Shown piece after piece: positions 31,561-41,925 of a stretch of DNA of 64,000 nt. The position numbers and the translations under genes are program-made. The notes under the pieces were generated by a model that was not told where the DNA came from, did not search any database, and saw nothing but the letters and a program-made list of their open reading frames with translations. The stretch is taken from NCBI GenBank assembly GCA_944472135.2, contig OX235262.1:166779509-166843508 (forward strand), in the 5' to 3' direction. Source of the stretch: Trichobilharzia regenti. Lineage: Eukaryota > Platyhelminthes > Trematoda > Strigeidida > Schistosomatidae. Numbering within the stretch: position 1 is the stretch's first letter; each line of letters begins with the position of its first letter.

Positions 31561-32699
31561 ATAATAATAGGATAGGAGAAGAAGAAGAAAGCTTTTTTAC
31601 TCACTGTGAATGAACATAAAAAGTATTGAGCAAGTTATGTGGAAGAAAATGGAGGCAAATAAAAGCAAAAATGTCAAAAATCTCTTCTCATTTGTTTTCT
31701 CGTTGTCGTTGTTGTTGTTGTTGGTGGTGTTGCAGAGAAGCTGTTATATTTTGAATAAAATTTAAATAATTTATTATTCCAATATTGTTTTATTATTCAT
31801 TTCAAATCAGAAACATATATGTATATGTGTATACACATATGGTTGAGTTTGAAGGCTTATAACTATCTTGATGTTGGCGCGTTGACTTTTTGTGCTCAAC
31901 TGTAAAGTGACCATTGGATCTTTCAATGGGTTTTTCTGTCAAAGAAGTCAACATATACAAGATTAATTATTCATTGAAAAATAATTAAGTTTTGCAAGTT
32001 ATTGAATATTTGCTTATTTGTTTTTCTTCACTGTAATTAAATTTCATTTCTTTTGTTTTTCTAATAATTTTTGGAGATGGTCGGGGTACGTGATCGGGGG
32101 AGGTGTGTGTTTGTGTGAAGAACCAATAATTCAAAAATTACCGAGAAGTATTCAATGAATGTCAACAAAATCTTTAATTCTCTGAGTAAATATGTATATA
32201 TATATATTCTCTATTTTTAAATATTATTTTGAGAAATAAGTGTGGACAAGTATGCGAAATTTAATAATAAACTCAGTGTTTACTCAATGAATATATAACT
32301 GCTTATTCTACTGAGTATAGTTTGAACTTGAAGGTTAGGGAGTTGGTTGCGTTTACAGTTATTGAATTAAGCTGCTTGAATCCGTATGGTTTAGTAGAAT
32401 ATCCAAGCGTGCTTATTAGTTTATTTTCGAAACATATTTTTGCCTAGATAGCATGGTAAAAAGCAGGTAAGATGGGGGGGGGGTTTGTTTGCTCTAATCA
32501 GGATGATTCATTGAGGAGAATCGTTTTAATGAAATTAGAATTGCCAATTATATATATATGTATATGCTTAGCACTGCACAATGACGGTTACTGTTCACCA
32601 AAAGTTAGTAGAGTAGGCTTTAATGCAAAGGTATTAAAATTATTCCTAAATCATGTATTAGTAATAATTTTCAAGTTTTGGTTTCTTTAGTTTGATTAT
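31561..32699. other. Unassigned AT-rich stretch
   Basis: No recognised element. A GTT-rich run lies near 31702-31730 and a short TATA repeat near 32195-32207. Confidence 0.3.
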
Positions 32700-32880
32700 T
32701 TGGAAGATTTCATTATGAGCTGATTTTGGTTAGAGAACCATTGGAAAACATTTGAGTAATGGACAGCCATTTCATCCTAGTTTGGGACTCTTCAGTGATA
32801 CTCACCACCGGAGTTCGAACCCAGGACCTTCCAGTTACAAGTCGAGCTAGTAGACAATTAAGCCACTGGAAGCCAGGATC
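32700..32880 (-). mobile_element. SINE-A 3' part (minus) of an inverted pair
   Basis: In reverse complement: TGGCTTAATTGTCTACTAGC, B box GGGTTCGAACTCC, CACTGAAGAGTCCC (TG lost from CTGATGA), GGATGAAATGGCTGTCC and the TTCCAATGGTTCTCTAACCA end. Confidence 0.75.
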
Positions 32881-32884
32881 AATA

Positions 32885-33140
32885 GGCTAGAGCAGGTTGA
32901 AAGTGAGGCAGTAACTCATCGAAGAAGACATTGTGAAGTGGTCACGCTATGTCATGAATGGGTAGAAGTTAGAATTCATAGGCTGGCCATTGGATGGAAT
33001 CCCAGCGGCTTAATGGTCCCCGAGCTAGGTCGCCTTGTAACCAGAAGGTCCTAGGTTCAAACCCCGGCGGTTGTTGCGTGCTGCTGAAAAGACCAAAACT
33101 AGGGTGAAAGAGCTTTCCAGTATTAACAGGTTTTCCAATA
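32885..33140 (+). mobile_element. SINE-A copy (plus) of an inverted pair
   Basis: Body TGGTCACGCTATGTCATGAA, tRNA-like GCGGCTTAATGGTCCCCGAG, B box GGTTCAAACCCC, CTGCTGAAAAGACC, GGGTGAAAGAGC. Ribozyme core degraded. It abuts a CR1 fragment. Confidence 0.7.
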
Positions 33141-33545
33141 GTATGTTAAATTCAGGGCCTATTACAATTACTCCTCCTTTTTTGGAGTTAATGGAAAAAT
33201 TACATTCACTAATACTTGAGCCTCCCTTGAAAAGTCTGAATAATCTCAACATAGTTTGCCTATAAACAACGAAGAAGTATTTGAAATGTTGCTGCATAAT
33301 ATCTTAATACCGTTCTCTGTTTAGACAAAGGAACCAAATATGTTCAATGTACAATCCTTGACTACACATCCGCTTTTGAGTATACACCCATTTATCTTTT
33401 GTTAAATAAGCTTTCCACGATACAAACATAGTCTTGGGCTGTTAACTGGTTTCATTCTTATTTCTTTGACAGAATGCAGTACACTGTATATAAAGGCAAA
33501 TCTTCTGCCTTGCTTACTGATGCTGCTATCCCTCAAGATGCTTTT
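33140..33545 (+). mobile_element. CR1-like LINE fragment, reverse transcriptase N-terminal part
   Basis: Reads GPITITPPFLELMEKLHSLI and LEPPLKSLNNLN, matching FRPIAITSPFLKLMEKLVLL and KLEPSLKSFEDPK in the large CR1. A decayed region follows, including NAVHC (QYTVYKG counterpart). It breaks off where YADD should follow; that motif is at 35110, suggesting one element split by later insertion. Confidence 0.75.
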
Positions 33546-34229
33546 CCGTCTTCTTCTCTGTATACATGTTATTAACTGTCAGCTTAGAAATTCAACACTT
33601 TTAAATAATGTGTGAATTTAATTTGCATTTCTTTGTCACAAATTTATATACACATTGTATCATGTATTAAGAAAATTGAACATTGAACGAAAGAGTCATT
33701 CACTATGCATAGTTAAAAATAACTTTCTGTAGATAATAACAGACTATGTCAACATACTCCACCAATTTGAATAATTTCAATTCAAAGGAATTCAAGCGTC
33801 AAAGAACATTAGGACACTGTAAGTGTTTGTTTTGAAGAACCAGTTTTTTCTGCTGTTTTCTTCTTCTTCTTAATCTCTGTCTCACAGCATAGGTGTAAAA
33901 GTTAGAAACTGGCGGAATTCGCGTGGAAACATTTCCTTATTATTCATTTTGATAAAGACAAAGAAAGTTGTAGACTTTTTGACTGCTGTGTCATTCATCC
34001 GAAAAATTACATCTGAAGTACAAAATAACATTTAGAAGAATAGTAGACTCTAGTGACTCCGGAAATACTTTGAATGATGGTTAAGCTATAGTCCTTGAAT
34101 TATTAAACAGCGTGTTGAAGTTGAGTGATATTTCTAAATCTCAATAGCTGTTTTTCCGAAAAAATAATACCTCATTGAGAAATTATTTCACTGTTAAGTA
34201 TTAGAAATTAGTCACTTGTTGAAGAGAGT

Positions 34230-34760
34230 AATTTAGTGACTACCTTGTTAACTTGATTAACAGTTTTATTTCAAAAGAAAACCACTACACTGGCCAAAGT
34301 TCACGTCCCCTTCGTCTTCGTATCCATGAACATAAGCCAGCCGTCAAAAGACATGACATACACTGCCTCACTCATATCGCCGCATACAGACAACCACGGA
34401 CATCAATTCGACTGGGACAATCAGCGTTCAAATATTAGACAGAGGAAATGCTAAGAATGCTATAGAATTTTTAGAATCATCAATCAATAGACACATTGAC
34501 ATAGACAAAATTTATCAACCGATAAGAAAGAAATCTCACACACGAAGGGTCAAAGTTAAAGTGAAGGAAACAATCAGTTCCAATACAAGTAGCCTAGAAG
34601 GTGTGAAAACACACAAAACACAACCATTCACGTTCAAGGCCACTAGGAGAGGTGACATATAAACTCGCGGAGAAATTCAAAACCTCACTCCAACAAATTG
34701 AAGTATGCTCTGAAGATGTTGCCTAGTAGGGCAATAAATGCTTCGCAAATAAACTATCCA
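34230..34760 (+). pseudogene. PLE-D Penelope-like GIY-YIG fragment and 3' end
   Basis: SSRPLRLRIHEHKPAVKRHD, a decayed LTHIAAYRQPRTSIRLGQ, then DRGNAKNAIEFLESSINRHI, the C-terminal GIY-YIG region. Towards the 3' end a CTGAAGA box, a GTTGCC/GGCAAT stem and AATAAATGCTTCGC follow (34710-34745). A minus copy of the same family is at 48340-48870. Confidence 0.8.
34710..34745 (+). ncRNA. Hammerhead-like motif in PLE-D tail (degraded)
   Basis: CTGAAGA fits CUGANGA; TTGCC and GGCAA pair over a TAGTAG loop; the GAAA box here is ATAAA. The matching motif at 48405-48440 keeps GAAA. Penelope-like elements of several animals carry hammerhead ribozymes, so this position is plausible, but one extra unpaired base follows CTGAAGA. 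Confidence 0.4.
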
Positions 34761-35084
34761 GTTCAGAGAACACAACTGCATCAAAATATTTCAAGAGTAA
34801 AGCACGAAAGGTCACATAGATTAGTTTTTGGTAACCAACAGTGTTATAGTATCAAATTCGCATTTTTCAAATTAGTTTGTGGTCTGGGATTTACATAGTG
34901 AGAGGTGGAATTTCACCGGTGTTTAGACTATTTTAATGTGTCTAGCAAGCATTTTTAGTTGACTTAAGCGACAAATAACTACTGATATCTGTCAATCAGT
35001 AGTATATAGTGTGACAGTAAACGAGAACGTAATTGTGATGCAATAAAAATGGTACTAAAAGTGGAATAAGTTCTGAACAGGTGA
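34761..35084. other. Unassigned stretch
   Basis: Lies between the PLE-D 3' end and the resumed CR1; probably part of the insertion that split CR1. Confidence 0.3.
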
Positions 35085-35820
35085 GGCTTTCTTTATGAAA
35101 GGCTTTTTTCGTAAGATATCAATGTCATTAAGTACGCTGATGATGTGACTGTCTCATTGCCTGTTACCTCTCAGATCTGAATGTTCCGGACTGAATAGCT
35201 TTTTGTCGGACATCAGTCAGTGGTCCAAGCTAAATAGTCCTACACTGCTTTGTATCCCACCAAATGTCAGACAGTTAACTTCACCTTCAAGTACAAGTGT
35301 GATCCACACGAAGTGGTTGGTTCATAAGATGGCTGTAGCGTAGTCAAGGAATAAATACATTGGGATAGTTCTTTCCTCTGACCTTCCTTCGTCATCCTGT
35401 ATCATCTGAATTCTTAAGAAAATGCTGCATCTGATCTACTACATTAGGAAGTTAGGAAACTCAGGAATCAATCGACCTCTAGTTGTACAACTGCATCTTA
35501 TGTATTTTTCTTTATTGCTCCCATTTAGTGATTCCTGAGCGACTTGAAAATGAGTATGTCATATAGGGAAGGATAAAAAAGGCTGTTAGTAGGGCAAGTA
35601 CTGTTCCATTGAATCAGCTATTTACATTTGTAATTGACAGACATCTGAAATCATGTGAGAAATAATCTAAATCCAGATTTTCTGACTCCCAGCACCCTTT
35701 CTATTCACGAATCTCCCCGACTTCCATCTCATCGAGTAAATTAGATGCAATATTGTATCAAATGCTGAGAATTTCACACTGTATTACAACTGCTCTTTTG
35801 AAATAAAGCAAATCATTACT
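35085..35820 (+). mobile_element. CR1-like LINE fragment, YADD to 3' end
   Basis: INVIKYADDVTVSLPVTSQ (compare INFVKYADDLTVSLPVKCQS), then CQTVNFTFKYKCDPHEVVGS, a decayed C-terminal region (HLKSCE-type block near 35640), and a 3' end TGCTGAGAATTTCACACTGT then GAAATAAAGCAAATCATTAC with ATT repeats. Confidence 0.8.
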
Positions 35821-35949
35821 ATTATTATTGTACATTGGTTTGAAGAATTGGTGATCAGGAAAAAATTCACACGCCGACAGCAGGAGATATGTTAAATTTC
35901 TAAGTGGATCATCTTTGTACTATTGGCTTTAACTGAAAACTTTTGTTTC

Positions 35950-36090
35950 ACATCTGATGACTGAATTAATGGCATTCCATATTCGATACGTTTATTTAAT
36001 ATACTACTCAGTGTTATGTTATCAGGACAGTTATTAAGTTATCTAATATGGAATCAAATTACTAAGTACCAGAACATATCACATACTTAC
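35950..36090 (+). mobile_element. PLE-A 3'-terminal fragment
   Basis: ATACTACTCAGTGTTATGTT and TATCTAATATGGAATCAAAT recall the PLE-A tail. Weak. Confidence 0.35.
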
Positions 36091-36104
36091 GACCTTCTGC
36101 ACAG

Positions 36105-36108
<4 letters not shown>

Positions 36109-36144
<36 letters not shown>
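36109..36144. repeat. (TA)n microsatellite
   Basis: An uninterrupted TA run of about 36 bases. Confidence 0.97.
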
Positions 36145-36148
<4 letters not shown>

Positions 36149-36319
36149 AAATATAATATGGTTAAAGAATTCTCTGGAGCCTATTCTAAATAAATTTGCA
36201 ACCCTTAGCTTGGAGGGCACTCTTCAACTTTTCAAGGAAGTGGACGATGTTGACCAATCAAATAACCTCACAGTATTGTACGATATGATCACCTTACTTA
36301 CATATACATTACCCACCTG

Positions 36320-36665
36320 GAGAATGCACCTGGGCATTGTGGGCAAAACGTGGGCTAAATGGGCAATTTGGATCAGCAAAGAAGTGGACCAAAGGTGGGT
36401 AAAATGCTACACAATTTACCCACTTTGCCCATATTGGCCACTTTTACCCGTTTGCCCATCCCCCACAAAAATTTTCTCATCTCACCTTTTCCAAGTTTAC
36501 CCACACTATCCCCGTTTTCACCGACTTATCCCATGTGCAGAAAATCAAAAATTACCCTCTTTTTTCACTTTACCTATGTTACGACCGAAAATAGTCCACT
36601 TTGCCCAGTTTCAAACGGAAAACTGGCCATGTTTTTGCCCACATACCCCAGGTCCGAAAAAGAAT
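36320..36665. repeat. Strand-asymmetric foldback rich in GTGGGTAAA/TTTGCCCAC-type words
   Basis: 36325-36405 is full of G-rich words (GGGCATTGTGGGCAAAACGT, GTGGGCTAAATGGGCAA, AGGTGGGTAAAATG). 36415-36660 is full of their complements (TTTACCCACTTTGCCCATAT, TTACCCGTTTGCCCATCCCC, TTTACCCACACTATCCCC). The two halves could pair. A 156-codon open frame spans 36210-36680, but its composition follows the repeat. Not matched elsewhere in the window. Confidence 0.6.
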
Positions 36666-36699
36666 TTTTCGATTGAGTAGTGATGGAAACAACTGATAT

Positions 36700-37740
36700 T
36701 CTTTTGTAAACAAACAGATCTATTGCCAGTATTTGAAACAGATATAAGGCGTCTACTAATTATTGGCATTAAAGACATTCAGTTCAAATTTAACAACCTA
36801 TTTTACCGACATATTGATGAGGGCATGATGGACTCACCTATAGGACCTATTCTGATCTCTATCCTGATGGGTTATCTCGAATAGAAGCGGCAGAGCTCTG
36901 CCATCAGTGAAACAACCTACTATAACGGAAAGTTGACTATATGTCTGTTGTTTGTAACGATGTGAATCGCACAACTATATTATCGACCATCTCAATGAGA
37001 TCCACTGTAACATTAAATTCACCACAGAATATGGATGTAATGATGAGTTCAATTTCCTGGATCTTCATGTAAGAAGAGGAAACGATGGTATAGAAAAAAA
37101 CCTGGACCGGACAATATCCGCACTGTGACAGCTTCTGTCCTATAGGCGTGAATTAGTGAGGATACTGTACGACAAAGCCAGGAACTTATGTTCACCCAAC
37201 ATGGTAAAAGAAGAACTGGGCCTTGTTGAGAAATGCCAAAGGGAAAATAGATGTTCAAAGGGATTTATCCAAAAGAGCAGCAAAGAAAACGAAACACTCA
37301 ATTGTTGTAAAGAAGAAAGTGTTTATTTGTTTCCCATTCAAAGTAGAAACAGTATAACAAGAGATTGACAAGAGAATAACAGGAGAAATGAAAATAATCT
37401 GGATAAGCCAATCCAAACTAGGCAAGTATCCTGTTGATGTCACCTCCATATGTTTTTATAAATTTACATGCACTTGAAGAATCAATTAAATTTGAAGAAC
37501 AGAAAGAAGGCCTTTCATCTGTTCTCCCGAATGCACGCGAAGAAACCTATGCCTAATAGGAAGCGGATATTCGCAAAGCGCAATTCTAGACACCATGTGG
37601 ATACCCGTCATTTCATTGAGATTTCCGATTGCTTCAAAATACGAAACATACAAAAGACATCACACTTACTATGATTTGCTGAAGTAACTGCAGTTGGAGG
37701 TTTCCACGCAAAATTATGCATACAGAGAGTGAGTGTAATC
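36700..37740 (+). pseudogene. PLE-C element, reverse transcriptase end to GIY-YIG region
   Basis: FKFNNLFYRHIDEG and MMDSPIGPILISILMGYLE match the Penelope-type RT block (compare an AMGSPLSP-type motif), followed by a stop. Later pieces are VRILYDKARNLCSPNM (RT thumb region), KRITGEMKIIWIS, RNSRHHVDTRHFIEISDCFK (end of GIY-YIG) and AKLCIQRVSVINLSL. Many frameshifts. The only copy in the window that retains RT sequence. Confidence 0.8.
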
Positions 37741-37852
37741 AATCTCTCACTCCATTCATAACTGCATTTTGATTACATTTTATTAGTTATCAATATTAGT
37801 GACTTTAGCTCAGTGAACATGTTTTCAATCTGATGAACTATAACCTTATTCA

Positions 37853-38000
37853 AGTATTGGTTTGTAGGGATTTGATTGATTCGTTACAGGATCTCACCAT
37901 GAGCTAACATTGGTAAGAGAACCACTGGAAAATCCGGGAGTATTGAATAGCTGTTTCGTCCTAGTTTTGGACTCTTCATCAGTACGTACCCATTAACTCA
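37853..38000 (-). mobile_element. SINE-A 3' part (minus), best hammerhead core in the window
   Basis: In reverse complement: GGTACGTACTGATGAAGAGT, CCAAAACTAGGACGAAACAG, TTTTCCAGTGGTTCTCTTAC and a tail GATTTGATTGATTCG counterpart ending CCCTACAAACCAATACTTG. Head to head with the plus copy that follows. Confidence 0.85.
37953..37982 (-). ncRNA. Hammerhead ribozyme-like core in SINE-A
   Basis: CTGATGA (37976-37982), a 4-bp stem GTCC/GGAC closing AAAACTA, and GAAAC (37953-37957). All conserved core bases are present. AGA lies between CTGATGA and the stem, where an ideal hammerhead starts stem II at once, and stem III would be the near-palindromic ACAGCT region. Activity is not certain. Confidence 0.5.
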
Positions 38001-38300
38001 CTAGCGACTTGCCCTATTCAGGTAGGGGTTCTAGTGAGAAGCCGTGACCAGTAGCATGCAGCAGGTCAGGCGTGAGGACAAGTACTCGCCGAAGACATTG
38101 GCTAGTGGTCGCTCTATTCTGTGAATTGGGTGAAGTTAGGATTTATGGACAGGCCATTGGATCGGGTCCCAGTGGCTGAATCGTCTCTCAGGTCACCTTG
38201 TAACCATAAGGTTGTGGGTTTGAACTTAGCAGGGTGGATGCGTACTGATGAAGAGCGCCAAACTAGGACGAAACAGTACTATAACCTTCTTGAGTTACTG
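38000..38300 (+). mobile_element. SINE-A, near-full plus copy
   Basis: Body GAGAAGCCGTGACCAGTAGC, GTACTCGCCGAAGACATTGG, tRNA-like CAGTGGCTGAATCGTCTCTC, B box GGGTTTGAACTTAG (decayed), CTGATGAAGAGCGCC (38245-38251 for the box) and GGACGAAACAG (GAAAC 38270-38274). The core boxes are intact but stem II is mismatched (GCGCC against GGACG). Confidence 0.85.
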
Positions 38301-38469
38301 TGTGAACTCATAAACTAACTCAGTTTATTAGAATTTTCTGTTTTCCCTCTTCTCCTCATCTTCTCCCTCGTTTTCTATTTCCGATGAGTTAATTTTATAA
38401 TATTTCCTGTATTGTCATTCAAACGTTGAAGAACATTATTGTAATTTTTACAACCACTGTAATTTCAGG

Positions 38470-38965
38470 CAGTTTGAAGATCTGAATTTTCAACTCCAAT
38501 GTGAAGTCAGTGCTACTATACGGATCAGAGACTTGCACTGCGCGTCATAAAGAGCATCTCAAACAAACTTCAAACCTTCATCAACAGTTGTCTTCGCTCA
38601 ATACTCAAGATCAGATGGCCGGTCAGAAAAGATCAGCAACAGGGAGGGATCTCTGGGAGCAAACCAATCAGGAACCGATTGTGAAACAAATAAGCAGGAA
38701 GAAATGGAGATGGATTGGCCATACCCTGAGGAAACCATCAATTGACATCACTAGACAAGCCATTGCTCGAGTGGAGCCGGAAAGGGAGGCGGCGAGTTGG
38801 TCGTCAGTGGAAGGGTGACTTGGAGGAGGTCATGTGAGGAGGAGATGAAAGCATGTGGGCAGACTTGGAGCGGGATGGAAAGGTTGTCAGAAAACAGAAG
38901 GCAATGGAGGTGCTCAGCTGAAGCCCTATGTTCCTCTAGGAACTAAAGGATACAATAATAATAAA
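38470..38965 (+). mobile_element. RTE-A2 3' fragment
   Basis: C-terminal part from about [40 protein letters not shown] and [16 protein letters not shown] to AGCCCTATGTTCCTCTAGGA and the TAA-rich tail. Strongly 5'-truncated. Confidence 0.85.
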
Positions 38966-39599
38966 ATAATATGAAGCAGCTGGTGAGGAGAACCTGTGAA
39001 ACAGAAAGATGATATCGTTTTATACTACCAATTTGATCTTTCTTTCTATTCAGAATAATATTACAGGCAACATTTGTTTATGAATACACTTAATTTTACT
39101 TGATGTACTTCTGAGAATAAGTCCACTGTCTATTCTGTTATGTTTGTTAACCAGAAACCCGAATTTACTTATTGCATTTAATCAGACAAATTAGGAAATT
39201 GATACTGTAACGAAAGCGCCTAGACCAACAGCAGATTTCATAATTTAACATAGAGTCAAGGTAGCAGTTATATTTTTAGCTAGCAATGCAGACAGTTTGT
39301 AATATTACTGTTTTTAGTCAGGAGAGAAAATTCTAGAAGAATATTATTCATGTATCTGGCATACACTTTGTATAAGACAAATATTGTACTTTCTTTTGAT
39401 ATTGTAGGATGTTATGTTTAATATCAGTGTCTTGAAAATATAAAATTCAGAAAATGTTTTTCTGATAATTAATTATAGAAAAAAAATCCCATTTAGACAT
39501 TTAGAAAACAGAAAGATTGAATGAAGAAATATTTACTTTTCAATTAGGTCATTATCTCTGGCTCTAATCTAATATATATCCATTATTACAGTACACAAC
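38966..39599. other. Unassigned AT-rich stretch
   Basis: No recognised element or coding pattern. Confidence 0.3.
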
Positions 39600-40170
39600 G
39601 ATTTACCAATCAACTGGCCATAGGTTTCTTAACAATAATTAGTCAGTGTCAACATGTCAATGTCTTAACGACACAGCGCTTCAAGAATGCAGTAAAAGAG
39701 CTTGTTATGCAGCAGAGGTACATCGTCTCTTCGCAACCACCCTATTCTACGTTTGAGAGGTAAGGATAAGCTATCCGAATTCGCCTTCTCGATATCTATC
39801 TACCAGCCTGACGGCAGATGCGGAGCCAGCTACACCGGGCGTACAATTAGGCATCATCCAGCATGGTTAAGCAAGGGATAAACAAGATCTATTCGTGGCC
39901 CTGTTTTAGCACACCTTGTAGACAGTGAGCATAAGGTGGACGTTAATGCAGCATCAAATATTATTTATCGCATTCCTTCTAATATTCCCTCTTAATATTT
40001 TGCTTTACGAGTTCGTCTTCTACATACCTACAGCTCAAGCAATAGGAATCCACCTGAAGAAGCCAAACCTGTGTGTTCAGAAGAAATTTGTACAGCCACT
40101 TTCCTTGCCGTGGCCATCGTTACATGAATGCATAAACCGGACTACTTCGCCCCTCCCCCTAAACCTTTAA
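39600..40170 (+). pseudogene. PLE-C GIY-YIG endonuclease fragment
   Basis: VYQPDGRCGASYTGRTIRHH, then PVLAHLVDSEHKVDVNAASN, IIYRIPSN and KPNLCVQKKFVQPLSLPWPS: Cys lead-in, YTGRT catalytic motif, HLVDSEH motif and C-terminus of the Penelope-type GIY-YIG domain. The core is one of the least broken in the window, but a stop follows LSKG and frames change. Confidence 0.8.
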
Positions 40171-40430
40171 AAATTATAATTGTCCGAATTATTTAATTTT
40201 TTGTGACCACTTCATCTTTAATTACGTGTTATCATTGTAGAATTAATTTATTCTAACCATTTCTACCTTTTAAATGCGTATTGATTTTCTTCGTTAATTA
40301 TCAACCCATTGACATTTTGACACTGACTAATTATTGTTAACAAATATATCGTCACTTGGTTGGTAAACTGTTGTGTATTGTAATAAAAATGCTATATACA
40401 TTAGAGTAGAACCAGAGATGATGACCTAAT
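40171..40430. other. Unassigned stretch
   Basis: No recognised element; probably PLE-C 3' non-coding sequence. Confidence 0.3.
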
Positions 40431-40740
40431 TGAAAAGTAAATATTTCTTCGCTGTACACGTCACACGCTAACAATTCTTAAGACAGTCTAAGATCAAAAT
40501 CGCCTTGAGTCACACAAACAAAATTGCAAGATAAAACAACACATTATTATTATTAATACACAACCATAAGGGAAATCATTAAACAGGAACAAAGACGAAT
40601 AACAAGCACACAGTCAACAAATGAAAGCAGATGCCAGGGCAGTGATATGCAGCCTAGAAGAAAAGAGGAAAACAATTACGAAGTTATTCAAACATGTAAA
40701 TAAGTAAAACTCTTGTGATTAGATCATTCGGAACGGATTT
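40430..40740 (+). repeat. Repeat R1, uninterrupted copy
   Basis: Counterpart of 20930-21560 without the SINE-A insertion. Contains ACAATTCTTAAGACAGTCTA and TACGAAGTTATTCAAACATG. Origin unknown. Confidence 0.55.
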
Positions 40741-41030
40741 TTCAAACACTTATTCCGTTACATTTCACTCATACTTCCAGGAGACTGTATGTTCTTATTT
40801 CGTTTTAAATATTCTGTGATATCTTAGGCTCTGTTATTCTACTAAAACTGTCTCTTGAAACCTGTTATCCGTGATTAGGTTAAGTATTTAGTAGCACTCT
40901 ATATTTGATATAGGAAATGAACAACATATTGATGATAGCCCGTCAGTTGGTTTAAGGTTTAGCTTGCTAATTAAATGTAACGTCATCTATTTTGAATGAT
41001 TGAAAAACGTCCATAAACTTATTGTTTTCA

Positions 41031-41322
41031 TTCCTTTACGTTCCCCGTGGAACACAGGGTTTCAGTCTAGAGACTTGAAGTTTCAGTAGCAGAGGTGTTT
41101 ATTTTAACAGGATAGGGTTGTTAACTTTATGCCAACCTTCCCTATTTACTAGTTTTATTACCACAGTGTGTATAGGAAACCTAAAACAACATAGAGAAAG
41201 AAAGCAATGACAGTATCTTATTACTGGCTTAGCGAAGTAAAGAGGTGCGTCGGCCACGGATCGAATCCAGGACCACATGAAGCGTATTCGGCGAGCATTC
41301 TGTCAGTGTGACACCGACGCAC
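41031..41322 (-). mobile_element. SINE-B1, diverged full copy
   Basis: In reverse complement: GCGTCGGTGTCACACTGACA head, B box CCTGGATTCGATCCGTGG, middle with CTTCGCTAAGCCAGTAATAA, and tail CCCTGTGTTCCACGGGGAAC then GTAAAGGAATG. A roughly 60-bp extra segment lies at about 41160-41220. Confidence 0.75.
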
Positions 41323-41344
41323 ATAAAGCACATTAGTGAACTGA

Positions 41345-41660
41345 TCTTCTTAGCCTACCTATAGCAGTATTATTAATCATCAGCGGACATCAGTTAAAGA
41401 ATTAGTGAACAGGTGTTTCGTCCTAATCTGGGACTCTCCTTCAGTGCGCACCCATCGGCGTTTAAACTTTGGACCTCCCATTTAAAAGTCAATCTCGTAG
41501 ATCATTCAGTTACTTGAGTCGATCCGACCTCTATTAATTCGCGATATTGCCAGTCATTGTCACAAGCGAGTAACTATCCTGGTGTCTGACTTGTTGGATC
41601 CCTCTGGTTACAACTTTTCCCCAGAAATCCAGATAACTTCCTGCACAGAGCCAGTCACTA
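41345..41660 (-). mobile_element. SINE-A, degraded near-full copy
   Basis: In reverse complement: GGATTTCTGGGGAAAAGTTG start, A-box-like TGAATGATCTACGAGATTGA, then CACTGAAGGAGAGTCCC and TTAGGACGAAACACCTG. The CTGATGA box is disrupted (CTGAAGG). Confidence 0.7.
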
Positions 41661-41827
41661 GTGAGCATTAGACCAGTCATCAGCTGTTGATGTCTACTGT
41701 ATTTGCAACACCTTTTTAGTGTTGTACCTATAGTATCTAAATTTTCTCTCTAACCTAGCATCACTATTCTCCTCTTACTAATAATTATATGATTATAATT
41801 ACGTATAATTAATAATTATAAAATAAT

Positions 41828-41925
41828 TACAATCTCAGGTGGTTTTCCAAAGGTTCTCTAACCAATGTCAGCTCATGATGAAATCCTGTAACGAATAAAT
41901 CAAATTCCTACAAACCAATACTTGA
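41828..41925 (+). mobile_element. SINE-A 3' end
   Basis: GGTTTTCCAAAGGTTCTCTA, ACCAATGTCAGCTCATGATG, then the tail TACAAACCAATACTTGA. Confidence 0.75.

Noticed and set aside
36210..36680. 156-codon open frame as a gene
   Set aside because: It lies in the foldback repeat; composition follows repeated words such as TTTACCCAC and no domain is recognisable.
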